20,335 nt of DNA, from assembly GCA_023228145.1 (NCBI GenBank), contig JALOBU010000038.1:1-20335 (forward strand), in the 5' to 3' direction. Of the stretch, positions 1 through 6,961 are shown piece after piece. Position numbers and translations under genes: made by a program. Under the pieces are notes generated by a model, which worked only from the letters and a program-made list of their open reading frames with translations, ran no database searches and was not told where the DNA came from. This DNA comes from Bacteroidales bacterium. GTDB taxonomy: Bacteria > Bacteroidota > Bacteroidia > Bacteroidales > CAIWKO01. Numbering within the stretch: the first letter of the stretch is position 1; each line of letters starts with the position of its first letter.

Positions 1-147
1 TAAATATGGTTTTATTATAAATTCAAAAAATAATTTTATGTGTTCTTTTATACCATTTATAATACAAATACTTACAAAAATATGAGGTTTGAAATATTAT
101 AAAATTAATTGTTACCATTAATCAAGGCATATAAGATATTTATGGGG

Positions 148-178
148 CAAATATAATATATGAAATATTAAAAAGCAA
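148..178 (-). promoter_or_regulatory. Leftward Bacteroidota-type promoter
   Basis: Read on the minus strand there is TTG (plus 176-178), a 20-nt spacer, then TATATTTG (plus 148-155), which matches the Bacteroidota primary sigma consensus (TTG, 19-21 nt, TAnnTTTG). Transcription would start near 141 and run out of the left edge. No gene on the minus strand begins in the roughly 140 nt available, so the target is either beyond the window with a long leader, or a small RNA. Confidence 0.5.
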
Positions 179-319
179 GTAAAAAACGAAATATTTAATT
201 TGGGAATTTACACTAATTGTTGTATTTATTTTTTTGTTTTTATGAATTTCTACAAGATTAAATTTTGAGGAAACTACAGTATTATTAAATAGCAATCGAA
301 TAGATTCGTTTTAATGATG

Positions 320-327
320 TATTTTTG
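320..327 (+). promoter_or_regulatory. Putative -7 element of folD-queE
   Basis: TATTTTTG is an exact TAnnTTTG match. I see no TTG at the expected distance upstream; a CGAAT/ATTCG palindrome ends 12 nt before it instead. Transcription would start within about 10 nt of the folD ATG, which fits a short leader in a genome that does not depend on Shine-Dalgarno pairing. Confidence 0.4.
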
Positions 328-342
328 TCAAAAAAATTTTTT

Positions 343-1224
343 ATGATGTTACTTGACGGAAAACTTATTGCGCAGGAAATTAAAACCGAAATTGCCAATG
401 AAGTACGAAAGTTGTTGGCTAAAACAGGCAAAACTCCGCATCTGGCAGCAGTTTTGGTTGGCGAAGACCCTGCCAGTCAAACTTATGTGGCATCCAAAGA
501 AAAAGCATGCAAGGAAGCCGGTTTTATTTCTTCAGTATATAAGTATCATGCAAATATTACAGAAAAAGAATTGCTGGATGTAGTTAATTTTCTGAACAAT
601 GATGACGAAATTGATGGGTTTATTGTACAGTTGCCCTTGCCGAAACATATCAACCAGCATAAAGTAATTGAAAGCATAGACCCACGGAAAGATGTGGATG
701 GCTTTCACCCGGTCAATATTGGCAGGATGTTGCTGGGATTGCCTTGTTTTTTGCCCGCCACACCTTTTGGCATCGTTAAGCTTCTTGAAAGATACAAAAT
801 TGAAACGGAAGGGAAGAGTTGTGTGATATTAGGGCGAAGCAATATTGTGGGGTCGCCTCTAAGTGTTTTGCTTTCCCGCAATGCCAATCCGGGAAACTGT
901 ACGGTGACTCTTTGCCACAGCAAAACTGTAAATCTTAAAAAAATTTGTCAGCACGCAGATATTTTGGTTGCGGCCATTGGTAAATGCGAAATGGTAACAG
1001 CCGACATGGTGAAGGAGGGAGCAGTGGTTATTGATGTTGGCATTCACCGAGTGGCTGACGAAACAAAAAAGTCAGGATTCCGTCTGAAAGGTGATGTAAA
1101 ATTTGATGAAGTTGCCAAAAAATGTTCTTATATAACTCCTGTACCGGGAGGTGTGGGGCCTATGACGATAACGGGTTTGCTTATGAATACCCTCCTGGCG
1201 AACAAAAATGAACTTTACCACTAA
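343..1224 (+). CDS. folD: FolD, methylenetetrahydrofolate dehydrogenase/cyclohydrolase
   Basis: This is the bifunctional cytosolic enzyme that converts 5,10-methylene-THF to 10-formyl-THF through NADP-dependent oxidation and ring hydrolysis. The protein is 293 aa, a normal length. Family motifs are all visible: the N-terminal LLDGK block, the catalytic tyrosine/lysine segment YVASKEKA, KDVDGFHPVN, the substrate-site PATPFG (alanine where many homologues have cysteine), the nucleotide-binding GRSNIVGSP, and the C-terminal VPGGVGPMTITGLL. ATG at 343 or 346 is the likely start because FolD proteins begin a few residues before L-D-G-K; an in-frame TTG at 325 would add an atypical SKKFF stretch. 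The stop overlaps the start of queE by one base (TAATG), implying a two-gene operon with coupled translation. Confidence 0.95.
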   Translation: MMLLDGKLIAQEIKTEIANEVRKLLAKTGKTPHLAAVLVGEDPASQTYVASKEKACKEAGFISSVYKYHANITEKELLDVVNFLNNDDEIDGFIVQLPLPKHINQHKVIESIDPRKDVDGFHPVNIGRMLLGLPCFLPATPFGIVKLLERYKIETEGKSCVILGRSNIVGSPLSVLLSRNANPGNCTVTLCHSKTVNLKKICQHADILVAAIGKCEMVTADMVKEGAVVIDVGIHRVADETKKSGFRLKGDVKFDEVAKKCSYITPVPGGVGPMTITGLLMNTLLANKNELYH

Positions 1225-1853
1225 TGAATGAAACAGCAAAACATCTTTCGGAAGGCAGGTTGCTTCCATTGATGGAAGAGTTTTACAGCTTGCAGGGAGA
1301 AGGATTTCATACAGGCAGCCCTGCATGGTTTATACGCTTGGCCGGTTGTGACGTTGCTTGTTCATGGTGTGATGTGAAAGCTTCGTGGGATGCGGATTTA
1401 TATCCTTTAGTTGCTGCTGACGATATTGTTAGCCATGCATTGCAATGCCCTGCAAAAGCTGTTGTTGTTACAGGCGGCGAACCACTTCAATGCAATCTTG
1501 ACTACTTATGTTCTTTACTCAAAAAAAATAGCATTCAAACTTTTCTTGAAACTTCTGGCTCGGAAATATTAAGCGGACAATGGAATTGGGTTTGCCTTTC
1601 ACCGAAAAAAAACGCCCCACCCCTGGATATATTTTATTTGGTAGCGAACGAGCTTAAGGTTGTTATCTCTGATTGCAGCGATTTTGAGTGGGCAGAAAAA
1701 TGTGCAAAAAAAGTCAACAAACATTGTCGGCTTTTTCTTCAGCCGGAATGGCGCCGCTACGATGGCATGATAAAAAAAATTGCAGATTATATAATGCAAA
1801 ATCCTCTTTGGCGCATTTCGCTTCAGTCTCATAAATTCATGCGCATACCGTAA
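1224..1853 (+). CDS. queE: QueE, 7-carboxy-7-deazaguanine synthase
   Basis: This radical SAM enzyme converts 6-carboxy-5,6,7,8-tetrahydropterin to 7-carboxy-7-deazaguanine, the step that builds the deazapurine core of queuosine (and related DNA modifications). The protein is 209 aa. The N-terminus has the QueE signature FYSLQGEG (about 20-27), then the 4Fe-4S cluster motif C42-x3-C46-x2-C49, then the SAM-binding VTGGEP segment. The C-terminal RISLQSHKFMRIP ending is typical of QueE. The start codon overlaps the folD stop by one base, so the two genes are almost certainly co-transcribed. The rest of the pathway (QueD, QueC, QueF) is not in this window. An internal ATG at codon 17 is possible but would sit only three residues before the FYSLQGEG signature. 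Confidence 0.93.
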   Translation: MNETAKHLSEGRLLPLMEEFYSLQGEGFHTGSPAWFIRLAGCDVACSWCDVKASWDADLYPLVAADDIVSHALQCPAKAVVVTGGEPLQCNLDYLCSLLKKNSIQTFLETSGSEILSGQWNWVCLSPKKNAPPLDIFYLVANELKVVISDCSDFEWAEKCAKKVNKHCRLFLQPEWRRYDGMIKKIADYIMQNPLWRISLQSHKFMRIP

Positions 1854-1939
1854 AAGTATTATTCAAAATGTAAATGGAGCGTTAGATTTTGATGCATTCT
1901 ATACTATTGCACTGTGGACTGATATTTGCAAAATAAAAC

Positions 1940-1947
1940 TACATTTG
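1940..1947 (+). promoter_or_regulatory. Putative -7 element for the OmpA-family gene
   Basis: TACATTTG is an exact TAnnTTTG match, 31 nt before the ATG at 1979. No TTG lies at the 19-21 nt distance, so the assignment rests on the -7 element and its position alone. Confidence 0.4.
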
Positions 1948-1978
1948 TGAAGTTATAATTATACAACAACCTTTCCCG

Positions 1979-3922
1979 ATGTTAAAAATAAAAACCTTAT
2001 TCTTATTGCTTTGTATCATATTCTGTGCAGCCATGGTTTCAGGGCAAATAAATTATACAACAAAAAATTCAAAAGCCATCAAACTTTTCGACAAGGCAAT
2101 GGAATATTTTCAACAAAAAGATTATATGTATTGTGAATCCAGTTTGCTGAAGGCCATAAAAGAAGATGAATATTTTATTGAAGCTCACATGTTACTAGGA
2201 CAGATTTATGATGAACAGAAAAAATATGAACAAGCTATTATCTCATATAATAAGGTAATTGAAATTGATCCGGATTTTTTTTCGGGCATATATTTTAATG
2301 TCGCCGACATACAGTTTTCTTTAGGTAAATATGAGGATGCCCGCACAAACCTCGAAAAATACCTTTCTTATGATAAGTTAGAACCCCGCGTTTCCCAAAA
2401 AGCAACTTTTTTATTAAAATGTTGTGAGTTTGCTATTTATGCCATCAAAAACCCCGTACCTTTCAACCCTGTGAATCTGGGCGACAGTGTTAACTCAACC
2501 AATAATGAATATTCTCCTTCTCTAACTGTTGATGAGCAAACGCTTGTTATTACAGTACTCAGACCCAGTGATCAATACACCATACACTCATTTGATAAAG
2601 AAGAAGATTTTTATATGAGCACCAAACTACCTGATGGTACATGGACCATGAGCCGCAGAATGGGCAGTCCGCTTAATTCACATGGCAACGAGGGAGCGCA
2701 AACTATCTCTCCAGATGGGAAAACACTTTATTTTACTATTTGTAACCGTTCTGATGGCATGGGAAGCTGTGATTTATATGTTTCCGAAAGGAAGGGAAAC
2801 ACTTGGACGAATCCCCAAAATATGGGAGTGCGTGTAAATTCTTCCACATGGGACTCACAGCCGAGCATTTCACCCGATGGCAAGACACTATATTTTGCCA
2901 GTGCACGTCAGGGTGGAAAAGGAAGCATGGATATATGGAAAACAAAACGTGATGAAAATGGCGTATGGTCAAGCCCTGTGAATCTCGGCGACTCCATTAA
3001 TACTCCACAATCAGAAATGTCGCCATTCATACACTCTGATGGAAAAACACTTTATTTCACTTCTACGGGACATCCTGGGATGGGAGGACTTGATATTTTC
3101 TACTCCAAAATGGATGAGAAAGGCATTTGGTCAAAACCGAAAAATATCGGATACCCAATTAACACATATAACGATGAAGGTTATCTCATTGTGAATGCCA
3201 AAGGGGATAAAGCCTATTTTTCATCAGATAAACTCGGAGGTGTCGGTGGCATGGATATTTATTCCTTTGACCTTTATGAAGAAGCCCGACCCACTGCAGT
3301 TACCTATATGAAAGGCATAGTTTATGACGCCAAAACAAAAAAACGACTGCAGGCACAATTTGAACTTACGGACTTAACTACTTCTGAGGACATAGTACAA
3401 TCTGCATCCGATGCCGTTACCGGTGAATTTCTGGTGAGCGTGCCCACAAACAGAAACTATGCCCTTAGTGTTTCCAAAGAAGGATATTTGTTCTATTCTG
3501 AAAATTTTGAATTAAAAGGAGACCATAGCAAACTGAAACCCTTTATTAAAGATATTTACTTGCAGCCTATTGAAACGGGGGGGGTAGTAGTCCTGAAAAA
3601 TATCTTCTTTGACTTTGACAAGTTCGACTTGAAACCCGAATCGCAGGTGGAACTTAACCGGCTTGTTGGTTTACTGAATCAAAATAAATCTATGAAAATT
3701 GAAATCGGTGGACATACCGACAACAAGGGTTCTGCTGAATATAATCAAAAACTGTCTGAAAACCGCGCCCGTTCAGTTTACGAATTCCTTATTGCCAAAG
3801 GCATTGATAAAACGCGCCTTTCATATAAAGGTTATGGGCTTACTCATCCTATTGACACCAACGACACTGACGAAGGACGTGCCAACAACCGCCGTACAGA
3901 GTTTAAAGTTATCAGTAAGTGA
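1979..3922 (+). CDS. PorE-like envelope protein: TPR, beta-propeller, regulatory-like domain, OmpA C-terminal domain
   Basis: This 647-aa protein is probably periplasmic or attached to the outer membrane. A signal peptide spans about 1-22 (hydrophobic LFLLLCIIFCAAMV, likely cleavage before Q23); cysteines lie in the hydrophobic core but no convincing lipobox is present. TPR-like helices follow at about 30-155. WD40-like (PD40) blades occupy about 160-435, marked by repeated SPDGKTLYF and G-x-D-[IL]-[YFW] elements. A carboxypeptidase-regulatory-like domain lies at about 444-530 (MKGIVYDAKTKKRL onward). The OmpA C-terminal domain is at about 538-647, with the peptidoglycan-binding aspartate D581 in GGHTD and arginine R596 in LSENRA. 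The four-domain order matches PorE, a type IX secretion component that anchors to peptidoglycan, but Bacteroidota carry several paralogues, so the T9SS role is inferred. A G8 tract lies at 3577-3584. Confidence 0.85.
   Translation: MLKIKTLFLLLCIIFCAAMVSGQINYTTKNSKAIKLFDKAMEYFQQKDYMYCESSLLKAIKEDEYFIEAHMLLGQIYDEQKKYEQAIISYNKVIEIDPDFFSGIYFNVADIQFSLGKYEDARTNLEKYLSYDKLEPRVSQKATFLLKCCEFAIYAIKNPVPFNPVNLGDSVNSTNNEYSPSLTVDEQTLVITVLRPSDQYTIHSFDKEEDFYMSTKLPDGTWTMSRRMGSPLNSHGNEGAQTISPDGKTLYFTICNRSDGMGSCDLYVSERKGNTWTNPQNMGVRVNSSTWDSQPSISPDGKTLYFASARQGGKGSMDIWKTKRDENGVWSSPVNLGDSINTPQSEMSPFIHSDGKTLYFTSTGHPGMGGLDIFYSKMDEKGIWSKPKNIGYPINTYNDEGYLIVNAKGDKAYFSSDKLGGVGGMDIYSFDLYEEARPTAVTYMKGIVYDAKTKKRLQAQFELTDLTTSEDIVQSASDAVTGEFLVSVPTNRNYALSVSKEGYLFYSENFELKGDHSKLKPFIKDIYLQPIETGGVVVLKNIFFDFDKFDLKPESQVELNRLVGLLNQNKSMKIEIGGHTDNKGSAEYNQKLSENRARSVYEFLIAKGIDKTRLSYKGYGLTHPIDTNDTDEGRANNRRTEFKVISK
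3577..3584 (+). repeat. G8 homopolymer tract inside the OmpA-family gene
   Basis: Eight consecutive G residues run from the third base of codon 533 to the first base of codon 536 (Thr-Gly-Gly-Val), at the junction before the OmpA C-terminal domain. In this AT-rich sequence such a run is conspicuous. Gain or loss of one G would shift frame and remove the peptidoglycan-binding domain. The frame is intact as given. Confidence 0.75.
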
Positions 3923-3956
3923 TATAGGAAAATAAGAAAATGATTATTAGCTGAGC

Positions 3957-4463
3957 TTATTTAAAAACCTCGTCATTACATTCTTTAGCAATTTTCTCAC
4001 ATCCGGCCACATCCTGGTCGGCTTCCAGAAATGATGCATAATTTGCCTCCAGTTTGCTCAGATAACACTCCACCCATTCGTCTTTTTTATCGCCAAATGC
4101 TGACATATCGCTGCTTTCCATTTCCTGATAAAACCGGCTTCTGTCAGCTTCCGGCCATCGTTTTACTTCGGGCATATCTCCGAAAATTTCATCGCTGCAC
4201 CCTTCAGCATATTTTTCACAACCCGCTTCGTCGTTGTCGGCTTCTTCAAAGCTGGTATAATTGGCTTCCAGTTTTTTAAGATAACAATCTACCCATTCAT
4301 CTTTACTTTCCCCGAAGCCCGAGAGGTCAATGCTTAGCATTTCCTTATAATATTTTTCTTTATCGGATTCAGACCATTTGCCTTTTTTACTTCCAAAATT
4401 GCAGGAAGCAATGCTTGTAGCAAAAATTATCAGTAGTAAAAGAATAAAATTCTTGTTTTTCAT
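3957..4463 (-). CDS. Small lipoprotein with two tandem cysteine-containing repeats
   Basis: I do not recognise a named family. The 168-aa product begins with a hydrophobic signal (about 5-17) and a good lipobox I-A-S-C at 18-21, so it is predicted to be a lipoprotein. The rest is two copies of one unit with a period of exactly 73 residues: 30-95 and 103-168. By my count 41 of 66 aligned positions are identical. Each copy carries the block KDEWV[DE]CYL-K-LEANY and then GCEK followed by a C six residues later, so three cysteines repeat in register (C60/C133, C82/C155, C89/C162). The composition is acidic and probably helical. Its gene is divergent from the DoxX gene and convergent with the OmpA-family gene. 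Function unknown; the conserved cysteines could make disulphides or bind a ligand. Confidence 0.75.
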   Translation of the reverse strand: MKNKNFILLLLIIFATSIASCNFGSKKGKWSESDKEKYYKEMLSIDLSGFGESKDEWVDCYLKKLEANYTSFEEADNDEAGCEKYAEGCSDEIFGDMPEVKRWPEADRSRFYQEMESSDMSAFGDKKDEWVECYLSKLEANYASFLEADQDVAGCEKIAKECNDEVFK

Positions 4464-4511
4464 GTTACTGGTTTTAGTTTGTTTTCATGTTAAAATTTAT
4501 AAACAAAAAAA

Positions 4512-4519
4512 CAAATATA
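4512..4519 (-). promoter_or_regulatory. Putative -7 element for the repeat lipoprotein
   Basis: Read on the minus strand the sequence is TATATTTG, an exact TAnnTTTG match, about 49 nt upstream of the lipoprotein ATG. No clear TTG is present at 19-21 nt. The surrounding region is extremely AT-rich, which raises the chance of a random match. Confidence 0.35.
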
Positions 4520-4562
4520 TAAAAATTTTTATTGAAGTAAAATTCACTTTTTATAAAGGTGT

Positions 4563-4580
4563 CAGAAAAAATATTTTCTG
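4563..4580. repeat. Inverted repeat between divergent lipoprotein and DoxX genes
   Basis: CAGAAAA and TTTTCTG form a perfect 7-bp inverted repeat around a 4-nt centre, 47 nt upstream of the DoxX start. It could be an operator or a weak hairpin; nothing identifies a regulator. Confidence 0.3.
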
Positions 4581-4627
4581 GCCCGGTTTTTGTTTAGAAG
4601 CATTCCAAATAATAAAAAACACTTGAA

Positions 4628-5056
4628 ATGAAAAAAAACATATTATTATCATTTGTACCCCATACAGCTTTTCTTATATTGCGAATAGGAATAGGCATAA
4701 TGTTTATGTTTCATGGAATGCCCAAACTATTTGCAGGAGCGCAAACCTGGGAGTTTTTAGGTTCACAGATGTCCGTGATTGGAATTTCTTTTGCCCCGGT
4801 GTTCTGGGGTTTTATGGCTGCCTTATCGGAGTCGTTAGGAGGGTTATTGCTGATTTTGGGTTTGTTTACAAGGCCTGCAGCTTTATTAATGCTTTTTACC
4901 ATGTTCATTGCAGCACTGATGCATTTTACCAACGGTGATGGGTTGAAAGGAGCATCACATGCTATAGAAATGGCAATAGTATTTTCAACTGTATTGATTG
5001 CAGGTTCAGGGAAGTTAAGTCTTGACCATCTTTTTTTCGCTAGCAGGAAAAAATAA
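4628..5056 (+). CDS. DoxX family integral membrane protein
   Basis: This is a 142-aa inner membrane protein of the DoxX family. It has the family pattern of four hydrophobic helices: about 10-30 (ending in the diagnostic LRIGIGIMFMFHGMPKL block), about 50-80 (including ALSESLGGLLLILGLFTRPAALL), about 80-100, and about 105-128. The H-G-x-x-K element and the E-x-x-G-G-x-x-L-x-x-G-L motif are classic. DoxX proteins are small quinone- or redox-linked membrane proteins, some tied to thiosulphate oxidation or oxidative stress, but most family members are uncharacterised and no partner gene here narrows it down. It stands alone on its strand and is followed by a hairpin shared with the convergent DUF1015 gene. 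Confidence 0.88.
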   Translation: MKKNILLSFVPHTAFLILRIGIGIMFMFHGMPKLFAGAQTWEFLGSQMSVIGISFAPVFWGFMAALSESLGGLLLILGLFTRPAALLMLFTMFIAALMHFTNGDGLKGASHAIEMAIVFSTVLIAGSGKLSLDHLFFASRKK

Positions 5057-5063
5057 AAAAATT

Positions 5064-5106
5064 CGGAGAAGGAATCACATAATGTTATCTCTTCTCCGTA
5101 TTTTTT
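5064..5106. terminator. Bidirectional terminator between DoxX and DUF1015 genes
   Basis: The 8-bp arms CGGAGAAG (5064-5071) and CTTCTCCG (5091-5098) enclose a 19-nt loop and are followed by TA and six Ts. On the other strand an A-rich run just left of the hairpin (about 5049-5061) provides the matching U-tract. The position between convergent genes fits a shared terminator. Confidence 0.65.
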
Positions 5107-5155
5107 GTGAATTAAGCGAAAAAACAAAATCTGTTTTTTATACAGAAAAGGCTTA

Positions 5156-6403
5156 TTAATCCAATGTATGAACCACAAGTCCGCTGCGAAGTTTAGGCTC
5201 AAACCATGTGGTTTTTGGAGGCATGATATTGCCAGTATCGGCAATATTTATGAGCTGATTCATGGAAACCGGATACAGGGCAAATGCTGCTTTCATTTCA
5301 CCTGAGTCCACGCGTTTTTTTAATTCACCCAGCCCTCGTATTCCGCCAACAAAGTCAATGCGTTTATCTGTACGCAAATCTTTAATGTTTAAAACTTCAT
5401 ACAGTACAAGCTTTGAAAGAATAGTAACATCCAGTATGCCGATTGGGTCTGAATCATTATATGTGCCGGGCTTTGCAGTAAGCGAATACCATTTTCCTTC
5501 CAGATAGAGACTAAAATTATGCAATTTATCAGGTTTGTAGATGTCGTTGCCTTTTAATTCAATGGCGAAAACATCTTCAAGTTTTTTCAGAAATTCATCA
5601 GGACTGAGGTTATTTAGGTCTTTCACAACTCTGTTATAATCTATAATGGTAAGTTGGTTGGCCGGAAAATGAACAGCAAGGAAAAAATTATATTCTTCAT
5701 TGCCTTTGTGATTGGGATTATTTTTTCTTTTCTCGTTACCTACCAGGGCTGCGGCTGCGGTGCGGTGGTGCCCGTCAGCCACATAGGTATATGGTATTTT
5801 GCTGAATAATTCAATTATCCTTGTAATAATTTCTTCATCAAGTACCACCCAAAAATGGTGTCCAAATCCATCAGCTGAGGTGAAATCGTATTCAGGAGCG
5901 TTGTTTTTTACGAAATCATCAACAATGCTGTCAATTTCTTTTACAGCAGGATAAGTGAAGAATACAGGCTCCATATTTGCATTTGTATTGCGAACATGCT
6001 TCATGCGGTCTTCCTCTTTCTCTTTGCGTGTAAGCTCATGCTTTTTGATGATGCCATTCATATAGTCATCCACTCCGGCGCAGCCAACAATGCCATACTG
6101 TGTTTTCCCGTTCATGGTCTGTGCGTAAATATACAGGCAGTCTTTATCATCAGGCAACAGCCATTTTTTTTCACGGAAAATTTTGAAGTTTTCAACGCCT
6201 TTGTCATATACTTCCGGGTCGTGTTCATCAACTTCGGGGCAGAGGTCTATCTCGGGCTTGATGATATGAAGCAATGAGTACTCGTTACCGTCGGCTTCAA
6301 TACGTGCTTCCTTTGAATTGAGCACATCATAAGGTCTTGATGCAACAAGGTAAGCGATATTTTTTGGTGGGCGCAGCCCTTTAAATGCTTTGAGAATAGC
6401 CAT
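5156..6403 (-). CDS. DUF1015 family protein of the serine cluster
   Basis: The 415-aa product is soluble, without signal peptide or membrane segments, and belongs to the DUF1015 family. Recognisable blocks are the N-terminal KGLRPPK, the segment Y-V-A-D-G-H-H-R-T-A at about 207-216, and the C-terminal MPPKTTWFEPKLRSGL at about 394-409. The DGHHR block resembles the signature of ParB/Srx-fold proteins, a group that includes free-serine kinases (SerK, SbnI). The gene lies at the 3' end of the serC-serA cluster, 87 nt after the four-helix-bundle gene, and is very likely co-transcribed with serA. Family membership is well supported by sequence; a role in serine or phosphoserine chemistry is inferred from motif and neighbourhood only. 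Confidence 0.85.
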   Translation of the reverse strand: MAILKAFKGLRPPKNIAYLVASRPYDVLNSKEARIEADGNEYSLLHIIKPEIDLCPEVDEHDPEVYDKGVENFKIFREKKWLLPDDKDCLYIYAQTMNGKTQYGIVGCAGVDDYMNGIIKKHELTRKEKEEDRMKHVRNTNANMEPVFFTYPAVKEIDSIVDDFVKNNAPEYDFTSADGFGHHFWVVLDEEIITRIIELFSKIPYTYVADGHHRTAAAALVGNEKRKNNPNHKGNEEYNFFLAVHFPANQLTIIDYNRVVKDLNNLSPDEFLKKLEDVFAIELKGNDIYKPDKLHNFSLYLEGKWYSLTAKPGTYNDSDPIGILDVTILSKLVLYEVLNIKDLRTDKRIDFVGGIRGLGELKKRVDSGEMKAAFALYPVSMNQLINIADTGNIMPPKTTWFEPKLRSGLVVHTLD

Positions 6404-6490
6404 AAATTTTTTGTTTTATTTGTTTGACATAAAAAAGCAATACCTGAAGAGGTTTCACATCAGATAAGGTAAGTAAAAAAATTGGTTTTA

Positions 6491-6928
6491 TTAACTTTTA
6501 TCAAAGGGCGGTTGGATATCATCTTCTTCATCTGTCTTCTCCCCTGGTTTTTCGCTTCGCTGCAATGATGCTATCAGCGCTCCTACCATTTTAGTCATTT
6601 CTATCAGAGTGTTTCTTGATTCATCAGCCGCTATTTTATCCAGAAAATTTAATTTCTGAGCAATAGTAGTTAGAACAATACATTCCCTGATGGAGCTTTT
6701 TGCCATTTTCAGGTAATAGATAAATTGTGTTTTGTTCCTGCCCGAGCCTTCAGCAATGTTGATGGCGATGGCTTGTGCTGAAAGTATCATTTTTCCTGCC
6801 AGTCCGTGTTTCCCTGCATCAGGAAATAACTCTGTATTTGAATACATCCAGAGAACATATTCAATCGCCTTGTTATAAATCCTAAGGTCTTCAAACCTGA
6901 AGAAAAAAGTAGGTCTTTCGTTTTCCAT
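6491..6928 (-). CDS. Four-helix-bundle protein (23S rRNA intervening-sequence protein family)
   Basis: This 145-aa protein matches the small four-helix-bundle family first noted in intervening sequences of 23S rRNA genes and also related to diversity-generating-retroelement accessory proteins. Typical elements are the N-terminal FEDLRIYNKAIEYV, the central AQAIAINIAEGSGR, and then YYLKMAKSSIRECIVL. The C-terminal tail (from about 125) is charged and probably disordered. It sits between serA (33 nt upstream) and the DUF1015 gene (87 nt downstream) on the same strand. No 23S rRNA, reverse transcriptase or variable repeat is present, so it is a free-standing member. The family usually forms homopentamers with a basic surface, and its cellular function is not established. 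Confidence 0.85.
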   Translation of the reverse strand: MENERPTFFFRFEDLRIYNKAIEYVLWMYSNTELFPDAGKHGLAGKMILSAQAIAINIAEGSGRNKTQFIYYLKMAKSSIRECIVLTTIAQKLNFLDKIAADESRNTLIEMTKMVGALIASLQRSEKPGEKTDEEDDIQPPFDKS

Positions 6929-6961
6929 GAGAGTTATGTGTTGGTTAGTAAAGCATTAAGT

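Larger units (their letters stand above)
1..342. other. Non-coding AT-rich leader region, no gene seen
   Basis: No convincing reading frame is visible on either strand; the longest ATG-started frame I traced on the minus strand is about 31 codons (from 118 leftward) and has no protein-like composition. The region contains a leftward promoter match at 148-178, a 12-bp perfect palindrome CGAATAGATTCG at 297-308, and a TAnnTTTG element at 320-327 just before folD. It looks like an intergenic region serving a gene beyond the left edge and folD. Confidence 0.6.

Noticed and set aside
4711..5244. A 177-codon minus-strand open frame over the DoxX gene
   Set aside because: It runs antisense to a clear DoxX protein, crosses the terminator and overlaps the DUF1015 end; its composition shows no family features.
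6491..6928. Diversity-generating retroelement accessory protein (Avd)
   Set aside because: No reverse transcriptase, template repeat or variable repeat is present, and the sequence fits the general four-helix-bundle family.
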